A DNA stretch of 8,518 bases, taken from contig JAHEKD010000079.1 of NCBI GenBank assembly GCA_024638545.1, forward strand, positions 1 through 8,518, read 5' to 3'. Numbering within the stretch: position 1 is the stretch's first letter; every line of letters starts with the position of its first letter. Shown piece by piece: positions 1 to 4,945 of this stretch. A program made the position numbers and the translations under genes. The stretch comes from Gammaproteobacteria bacterium (GTDB lineage: Bacteria > Pseudomonadota > Gammaproteobacteria > Arenicellales > JAHEKD01). Under the pieces are notes generated by a model. The model was not told the DNA's origin, did no database searches, and saw only the letters and a program-made list of their open reading frames with translations.

Positions 1-51
1 GACCGATCCGAACAGGTAGCCCATAACCGGCAACAATAGATTCATGAGCAT
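1..51 (-). CDS. plsY: PlsY, acyl-phosphate:glycerol-3-phosphate acyltransferase (N-terminal fragment)
   Basis: Only the first 17 codons are inside the window; the gene runs leftwards off the edge. Read on the minus strand from the ATG at 51-49, the peptide is hydrophobic, begins MLMNLLLPVM and continues GYLFGSV. The G-Y-L-x-G-S pattern right after the start is the signature of the first membrane helix of PlsY, the inner-membrane enzyme that acylates glycerol-3-phosphate from acyl-phosphate in phospholipid synthesis. A second in-frame ATG at 45-43 could also be the start; neither has a clear Shine-Dalgarno sequence. The divergent plsY/folB arrangement is common in Gammaproteobacteria and supports the call. 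The identification rests on one short motif plus context, so it is probable rather than certain. Confidence 0.72.
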   Translation of the reverse strand, partial: MLMNLLLPVMGYLFGSV

Positions 52-107
52 TTGTATATTGATGTTAAAAAGTTTATGGTTAGTCCTGAAATAATTTGTG
101 GCTCAAC
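52..107. promoter_or_regulatory. Divergent plsY/folB intergenic region, presumed to hold both promoters
   Basis: These 56 AT-rich bases separate the plsY start from the folB start, so promoters for both directions should lie here or reach into the coding ends. The best rightward candidate I can see is weak: TTGTAT at 52-57 and TATGGT at 75-80, spaced 17 bases. Neither hexamer is close to consensus. No strong ribosome binding site precedes either gene. The role is inferred from the divergent layout. Confidence 0.35.
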
Positions 108-461
108 ATGGACATTGTATATTTGCACGGCATCGAAGTCGATTGCGTAATTGGCGTTTGGGACTGGGAGCGGGAAATCACCCAGAGAATCTGCATTGAT
201 CTTGATATGGGATATGATTTAACCAGGGCAGGTGAAACCGATGAACTCGAGTACACGCTTAACTATAAAGAGGTCTCAAAGGCGGTAAACACCTATTGTG
301 TTGAGCGTAAGGCAAAGCTGGTGGAAACGCTGGCTGCCGGTATTGCCGAAATACTGCTGGAATCGTTTAAATGCCCGTGGTGCAGGGTAAAGATCAATAA
401 AACCGGTGCGGTACGTGGAGCCAGAAATGTCGGTGTTATCATTGAACGAAGCAAGGCTTGA
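108..461 (+). CDS. folB: Dihydroneopterin aldolase FolB
   Basis: 117 aa, the normal length for this family. FolB cleaves 7,8-dihydroneopterin to 6-hydroxymethyl-7,8-dihydropterin and glycolaldehyde in cytosolic folate synthesis. It opens MDIVYLHGIEV and has the G-V-W-D-W-E motif with Glu21 (pterin/catalytic region), Tyr53 in LNY, Glu73 in LVETLA, Lys98 in the INKTGAV segment (the catalytic lysine of the family) and the C-terminal NVGVIIER block. I chose the ATG at 108 because MDIV aligns with known FolB starts; an upstream TTG at 96 would add only four unlikely residues. There is no clear Shine-Dalgarno sequence. An unusual Cys89-Pro-Trp-Cys92 stands where relatives usually have S/N-P-W-V. 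The last 80 bp are repeated just downstream. It is divergent from plsY and co-directional with folK. Confidence 0.96.
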   Translation: MDIVYLHGIEVDCVIGVWDWEREITQRICIDLDMGYDLTRAGETDELEYTLNYKEVSKAVNTYCVERKAKLVETLAAGIAEILLESFKCPWCRVKINKTGAVRGARNVGVIIERSKA

Positions 462-572
462 GATTAGCTCCGATTTCAATGGATTTGCTCAGATGCCCAT
501 GGTGCAGGGTAAAGATCAATAAAACCGGTGCGGTACGTGGAGCCAGAATTGTTGGTGTAATCATTGAATGAA
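371..572 (+). repeat. Direct repeat, 80 bp, two copies (371-450 and 493-572)
   Basis: The two units align without gaps. Mismatches are at 377/499, 427/549, 431/553, 437/559 and 447/569. From 378 to 426 (500 to 548) they are identical over 49 bases. The first unit lies inside folB and the second in the folB-folK spacer; 42 bases separate them. No insertion-sequence ends or target-site duplications are visible around either unit. Confidence 0.95.
464..571 (+). pseudogene. Orphan second copy of the folB 3' end
   Basis: Bases 493-572 repeat 371-450 of folB at an offset of 122 bp with 75 of 80 positions identical. The copy keeps an open frame encoding C-P-W-C-R-V-K-I-N-K and then TGAVRGARIVGVIIE, ending at TGA 569-571 where folB has CGA (Arg). 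The five differences fall as three synonymous, one Asn-to-Ile and one Arg-to-stop. Upstream of the near-identical block the same frame stays open back to about 464 and reads APISMDLLRC against AEILLESFKC of FolB, a weak match with several conservative changes. It lacks the N-terminal half of FolB, including Glu21 and Tyr53, so it cannot be a working aldolase. An ATG at 479 would give a 30-residue peptide but has no ribosome binding site. It is best read as a gene remnant or partial tandem duplication. Confidence 0.8.
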
Positions 573-580
573 CTAAACCA

Positions 581-586
581 TATAAT
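581..586 (+). promoter_or_regulatory. Possible -10 box for folK
   Basis: TATAAT, a perfect sigma-70 -10 hexamer, sits 56 bases before the folK ATG in an AT-rich stretch (572-642). No good -35 hexamer is found at 16-18 bases upstream and there is no extended TG. It lies only a few bases after the stop of the folB remnant. It would give folK its own promoter, which is plausible given the long folB-folK gap, but the evidence is one short match. Confidence 0.3.
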
Positions 587-642
587 CAACTGTCTATTCG
601 ATTTTTTAACTTAAAACTATCTAAACAAATCTGATCATTCTT

Positions 643-1143
643 ATGTCCCTGGTCTCATTCAGCATCGGCAGTAATATCGACAGAGAGAGAAATGTCGGTC
701 TTGCCGTCAAGGCGCTCAATATCAAATTTCACCCGGTCCGGTATTCACCCATTTATGAAACCAGGGCGGTTGGTTTTAACGGTAATGATTTTTTTAATCT
801 TGTCGGTCAGTTTCAAACGAGCCTGACCATTCAGGAAATTCGCGCATTTTTTAACGGACTTGAAACACAAAGCGGGCGCTCAAGCCGGCACCAACCCTTC
901 GCGGATCGAAGCCTGGACCTTGATTTGCTGCTCTTTGATAACCTGGTCTACAAGGACCACCAGATCACCCTGCCGCATCCCGATGTGCTGGTTTATGATT
1001 TTGTGCTGATGCCGCTTAGCCGGTTGATGCCTGACTTTATACACCCTGAGACCGGCCAAACATTAGCCACACTCTGGACGCAGAGAAACCCGGTGCACCA
1101 GTTTGCCGAATCTCGACTTAAGCTGGATGATCTGCCGGTCTAA
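643..1143 (+). CDS. folK: 6-hydroxymethyl-7,8-dihydropterin pyrophosphokinase (HPPK, FolK-type)
   Basis: 166 aa. HPPK transfers diphosphate from ATP to 6-hydroxymethyl-dihydropterin, the step after FolB in folate synthesis. Visible family marks are SIGSN (residues 7-11), SPIYET (35-40), FFNLV (50-54), then R79, F86, R89 and the Mg-binding pair D92/D94 in DRSLDLDLLLFD, LPHP with H112, and FVLMPL. By eye these match E. coli R82, W89, R92, D95, D97 and H115. The E. coli ATP-binding R121 appears replaced by Tyr118 (VYDF). Location beside folB and the D-R-S-L-D-L-D form resemble the second FolK type often found next to folB in Pseudomonas-like genomes; a canonical folK may exist elsewhere. Start ATG 643 places GSN correctly; no Shine-Dalgarno sequence is visible. 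Its 3' end converges on the mechanosensitive channel gene. Confidence 0.92.
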   Translation: MSLVSFSIGSNIDRERNVGLAVKALNIKFHPVRYSPIYETRAVGFNGNDFFNLVGQFQTSLTIQEIRAFFNGLETQSGRSSRHQPFADRSLDLDLLLFDNLVYKDHQITLPHPDVLVYDFVLMPLSRLMPDFIHPETGQTLATLWTQRNPVHQFAESRLKLDDLPV

Positions 1144-1209
1144 CCACGACCAATTGAAGCAAAGGAAATGTCTCACCTGTATCGAGATCATTGATACGTT
1201 TAAGTCGTG

Positions 1210-1229
1210 TCCACAGGCGCGACTGTGGA
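1210..1229. terminator. Small hairpin in the convergent folK/mechanosensitive-channel gap
   Basis: TCCACAG at 1210-1216 pairs perfectly with CTGTGGA at 1223-1229 around a six-base loop, giving a 7-bp stem. It lies in the 152-bp gap between two convergent genes, where terminators are expected. No T-run follows on either strand, so it is not a typical intrinsic terminator. The rest of 1144-1295 shows only short, poor stems (for example GTATC 1179-1183 with GATAC 1193-1197). Confidence 0.25.
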
Positions 1230-1295
1230 GCCGCAATTGTACCGTATTGGTGAAATCCAGTCCCGGCGGGCCTGCGGACGGATCAAGCCATGTCC

Positions 1296-3578
1296 TTATT
1301 TTTTATCGGGCTGCTGCTGATCCAGCGTGGCCGCTCCGGCAGTAACCAGCTCCGGCGTCTGCGCCTCGACGATGACGCGCCTGGGTGCGAACTGGATGCC
1401 CTTATTCTCAAAGGCCTTCTGTATTTTTGCATAGGCAACGCGGCGCAAATAAAACTGATGCCCCGGGTGGCAGGTAAACTTGCATCGCACGATCAGGGCG
1501 GAGTCGTCCATCCTGTTGACACCCTGCGATTTCAACTGATCGATCAGCATGGGTTTGAACTCCTCATCCTCGAGCATTTCAGCGCCGACTTTCTTAATCA
1601 GCTTGCGAACCATTTCCACATCGGTTTCAAACGGTATGCGAATCTCAAATTTCATAATAACCCAGTCGCGCGAGTAGTTTGTCAGCGAGGTGATATCGCC
1701 GTAGGGTACGGTGTGAACAGGGCCGTTGTGATGACGCAGCTGAAAAGACCGAATCGAAATGTTTTCAACCGTACCGCGAATATCACCGATTTCAATATAT
1801 TCACCTTTCCTGAATGCATCATCAATCAGGTAGAACATGCCGGAAATGACGTCTTTCACCAGCGTTTGCGCACCAAAGCCTATGGCGATACCGATAATGC
1901 CCGCTCCCGCCAGCAAGGGTCCTATATCCACCCCGAGCTGTGAGAGGTATATCATGATCACAAGCATCACCAGCATTCCGAGAAGGATCTTTTTCAAAAT
2001 GGGCATGAGCGTGGATATCCGCGAAACACCCGTTCCGCCGGCCTCATCACCCGGTCCACTGATGCCCGCATCCGGCAGATAGGGATCCATAAAATAGCTG
2101 GCAATCACCCATAATACATACGCTACCGCAATAATTACGATAAGTCCGACAAACGAACTTATGATCTGGCCTGCCAGCGTTGACCTGATCACTTCGTCCA
2201 CACGATAGCCCCAGATGGCAAATACCAGCATTAATGCAGCGATACCAATCAAAAATGAAGTGATGCCGCTTAAGCCGGACAGCATGGGTGTGGTTGACTG
2301 TCTTCTCACCGCCGATGAGCCTGGCGCGGTCTTCGGCAACACCTCCCCGGACAGGTCAACCTGTTCATAGGCCTGTGAATCAGCCTGACGCACATCGGCA
2401 TCGCTCCATCCGAATGAATCATCGATAAGTTTTTTAACAATGGCGATCAGGATGGGCACGCTGATGATGATGACATCGGTCAATATTGCCGGCACCACAA
2501 CATTGCGGTTCTCGAGGATTAATGCATAGCTGGCAATGACGTTGACCATAATCAGGGCAAAACTGGCCAGCCAGTGCCAGTTTTGATAGATGAATGCGGC
2601 GATTGTGTTTTCACTGACCCCCTCCATCAGTATCTCGCGAATTGGCCTTCGAATTATCCAGGTGCTGATCACCATCAATAGTGCAAACAGCTGCCCGAAC
2701 AGCGTTCCCCATGCGGCGATCAACAGTTGATTAAGCTCAAGCTGCTTCATGATAAACTCTGTCATCAGAAAAACACCGCAGTAGAGCGCTAAAAACACAT
2801 TCAGCCAGTATATCCTTTTTGCATCCGCACAGCTTATGGGAAAAACTCTCAGGGCGGCCACCTGGGGTGCGAACAGAAATTTCGAGCAGACCATTACCGT
2901 GCGCACCAGTACAACAGAAAAGAGATACGCCAGCAGCGCAATTCTCAACGGCTCGTGTGCGGGTGCAAAGATAAAATAGGCAAGCAGGGAGACCACAGCA
3001 AAAATAATAATGCCGATCAGTCTGATAAATAACCGCTTCGCTAACAGTAATATTCGATGCGAGAATCGCTGGATTGATGAATTGAGTATCTGCTCAACCA
3101 GCGGAGCGGTGCGTCTGATGTAATAATACTCGGCCACCCAGCCCAGGAAAAAAACGAATAAAAATCCAAATATGAGCTTTAATCCGGTTGTGGATTTCCA
3201 GTCAGGAAACAGCCGATCCAGATAGTTTTTAAACAGTTCCGGAACCCGCGGTATCGCGCTTGTGCCCGCCTTCAAACCCTCTTTAAAAATTAAAAAATTA
3301 CGGTTTATCTGGCTGACATTCAACAACGATCGCCTGGCCTGTTCAGCACTGTCACTGTCCAGCGTCAGTATTTCCAGCAGGGCAGCGCGCACCTGTTCAT
3401 CTGAAAGCCGGGCCAGTGTCTCTTTTTGCTGTGGCAGGTCGAGCTCGCTGAAGTGTATGGGCGCCTGCGCCTGTTGCTGCGATTGCGAAACGGCCTGTGC
3501 AAATGAGGTTGATGCAGTGCCGCAATAAGCGAGCAGGCAGACAAATACGGCGCAGTACCGCAGCCCGATGAATGCCAC
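1296..3578 (-). CDS. Large MscS-family mechanosensitive channel, YbiO-like
   Basis: 760 aa, close to the roughly 740 aa of E. coli YbiO. MscS-family channels open under membrane tension and release solutes on osmotic downshock. A signal peptide is clear (hydrophobic residues 8-20, likely cleavage after SFAQA at 29). It is followed by a polar periplasmic segment (31-130), then about eleven membrane segments, roughly 133-150, 186-205, 212-232, 259-277, 286-308, 336-355, 362-381, 437-457, 470-494, 527-547 and the pore helix 553-583. The pore carries GPLLAGAGIIGIAIGFGAQ then TLVKDVISG, and the beta domain has GDIRGTVENISIRSFQLR (598-615) and VPYGDITSLTNYSRDW (624-639). WHWLA at 334-338 recalls the same string in YbiO. 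The start is GTG, overlapping the ntrX stop by one base (TAGTG), with GGGAG seven bases before it. The channel class is sure; the YbiO subfamily is inferred from layout. Confidence 0.93.
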   Translation of the reverse strand: MAFIGLRYCAVFVCLLAYCGTASTSFAQAVSQSQQQAQAPIHFSELDLPQQKETLARLSDEQVRAALLEILTLDSDSAEQARRSLLNVSQINRNFLIFKEGLKAGTSAIPRVPELFKNYLDRLFPDWKSTTGLKLIFGFLFVFFLGWVAEYYYIRRTAPLVEQILNSSIQRFSHRILLLAKRLFIRLIGIIIFAVVSLLAYFIFAPAHEPLRIALLAYLFSVVLVRTVMVCSKFLFAPQVAALRVFPISCADAKRIYWLNVFLALYCGVFLMTEFIMKQLELNQLLIAAWGTLFGQLFALLMVISTWIIRRPIREILMEGVSENTIAAFIYQNWHWLASFALIMVNVIASYALILENRNVVVPAILTDVIIISVPILIAIVKKLIDDSFGWSDADVRQADSQAYEQVDLSGEVLPKTAPGSSAVRRQSTTPMLSGLSGITSFLIGIAALMLVFAIWGYRVDEVIRSTLAGQIISSFVGLIVIIAVAYVLWVIASYFMDPYLPDAGISGPGDEAGGTGVSRISTLMPILKKILLGMLVMLVIMIYLSQLGVDIGPLLAGAGIIGIAIGFGAQTLVKDVISGMFYLIDDAFRKGEYIEIGDIRGTVENISIRSFQLRHHNGPVHTVPYGDITSLTNYSRDWVIMKFEIRIPFETDVEMVRKLIKKVGAEMLEDEEFKPMLIDQLKSQGVNRMDDSALIVRCKFTCHPGHQFYLRRVAYAKIQKAFENKGIQFAPRRVIVEAQTPELVTAGAATLDQQQPDKK

Positions 3579-4945
3579 TATTCGTCTCCCAGCTGTTTGG
3601 GATCAATACCAAGTGCTTTTAATTTTCGATACAGGTGTGTTCTTTCCATGCCGACGTTGCGCGCTGTTTCTGCGATATTTCTATTAGATTTGTTAAGCTG
3701 GTGAATGAAGTATTCACGTTCAAATATCTCTCTTGCCTGGCGTAGCTCCAGGTCTTTCACCGCATCAGACGTCACTGCGATATGCTGCTGCGGCTGGCTT
3801 TCACCGAGCGCAACCTGCGTTTCCTCGAGCCCGATTTCATCGCCGCCGGATAAAATCAGCAGTCGCTGAATCACGTTTCGAAGCTCGCGGGTATTGCCTG
3901 GCCATGCGTAATTGCGCATCAGGTTCAGGGACGCAATCGAAAAACGGCAGTACCTCAGGTTTTCATTTTCCACCATCCAGTTTGTATAAAAAGTCACCAG
4001 TTCAGGGATATCCTCGTTACGATCCCTGAGCGCGGGCACCGCCAGGGGCACGACGTTAAGATAATAAAAGAGGGCCTCCCGGAAGCGGTGTTCGCGAACT
4101 TCATTTTCGATATCATGACTCGTCGAGGAGATAATGCGCGCATCAATATCTATAAAAGTGTTACCGCCTTCACGCATAAACTGCTTTTGTTCCAGCACGT
4201 TTTCCAGCAGAGACTGTGTTGTCAGGCTCATATCGGTTAACTCATCAAGATAGAGGGTGCCGCCCTGCGCCTGCTCAAAACGTCCGGGCTGTATCTGGTC
4301 ATTGGATTCGCTTCCGAACAGTTGAACGGAGAGCATGGTTTCCGGCACCGCAGCCAGGTTGAACTCAACCATGGGTTCATGCTTTCTTAAACTGGACTGG
4401 TGGATACAGCGCGCAACCACGCGCTTGCCGGTACCGGGCTCACCGCTGATGAGTACGCGACTATCCGTGGGTGCGACCCGTTCGACCAGTTCACGCAAAG
4501 TCGACATTTTACTGCTGCTGCCGACCAGCGTGGACAGGGGTTCAATGCGATCCCGCAGCTCGCGGTTTTCTTTGAGCAAGCGATTGTTTTCCAGGGCCCG
4601 CTCGATAGTTAGCAGCATTTTTGCGCTCGACAGCGGTTTTTCAAGAAAATCATAGGCACCGGTGCGTATGGCCTCAACCGCCGTTTCAACATTGCCATGC
4701 CCAGATATCATGATGATTGGTTTATCAACACCCTGGCTGATCCACTCTTTCAGGAGGCTGATACCGTCGACGTCCGGCATCCATATATCCAGCAAGATCA
4801 GGTCGGGATTGAAATTCACTAAAACTTCCCGTGCCTGCTCAGCATTGGCACTTTGTTCAACCTGGTAGTTTTCATCTTCGAGAATGTCGCTAACGACATC
4901 CCGGATATCCGGTTCATCATCTACTATTAAGATACGCTCAGCCAT
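3578..4945 (-). CDS. ntrX: NtrX-type response regulator with degenerate sigma-54 activation motifs
   Basis: 455 aa, cytosolic partner of the NtrY kinase encoded just upstream. The receiver domain (about 1-120) has D9/D10, phospho-acceptor D53 in LLDIWMPDVDG, S81 and K103. The AAA+ domain (about 140-370) has Walker A GEPGTGK (168-174), Walker B GGTLYLDE (228-235) and sensor II WPGNTRELRN (348-357). The C-terminal Fis-type helix-turn-helix (about 405-447) ends GMERTHLYRKLKALGI, typical of NtrX. The GAFTGA loop that contacts sigma-54 is absent: LFG (209-211) runs almost directly into PGRFEQA (220-226). Arginine finger R289 is kept but the second (YYRLN in NtrC relatives) is Tyr295. ATP binding looks possible; sigma-54 activation does not. 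The start overlaps the ntrY stop by 8 nt (ATGGCTGA). NtrYX systems are linked to nitrogen, redox or envelope control; the target here is unknown. Confidence 0.95.
   Translation of the reverse strand: MAERILIVDDEPDIRDVVSDILEDENYQVEQSANAEQAREVLVNFNPDLILLDIWMPDVDGISLLKEWISQGVDKPIIMISGHGNVETAVEAIRTGAYDFLEKPLSSAKMLLTIERALENNRLLKENRELRDRIEPLSTLVGSSSKMSTLRELVERVAPTDSRVLISGEPGTGKRVVARCIHQSSLRKHEPMVEFNLAAVPETMLSVQLFGSESNDQIQPGRFEQAQGGTLYLDELTDMSLTTQSLLENVLEQKQFMREGGNTFIDIDARIISSTSHDIENEVREHRFREALFYYLNVVPLAVPALRDRNEDIPELVTFYTNWMVENENLRYCRFSIASLNLMRNYAWPGNTRELRNVIQRLLILSGGDEIGLEETQVALGESQPQQHIAVTSDAVKDLELRQAREIFEREYFIHQLNKSNRNIAETARNVGMERTHLYRKLKALGIDPKQLGDE
3586..3590 (-). promoter_or_regulatory. Ribosome binding site for the mechanosensitive channel gene
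   Basis: On the minus strand GGGAG lies inside the last ntrX codons, seven bases before the GTG at 3578-3576. It decides the GTG start and, together with the one-base overlap with the ntrX stop, points to translation coupled to ntrX. Confidence 0.6.

Noticed and set aside
96..107. Upstream TTG start for folB
   Set aside because: It would add only TTG-W-L-N before the methionine that aligns with known FolB N-termini, without a better ribosome site.
479..571. A possible 30-residue small protein starting at ATG 479
   Set aside because: It has no ribosome binding site and its sequence is explained by the duplicated folB end, so it is treated as part of the remnant.
1290..1943. A 217-codon open frame on the + strand opposite the end of the channel gene
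   Set aside because: It is antisense to the strongly conserved MscS beta domain, has no recognisable domain, and its composition is what the complementary strand of a coding region gives.
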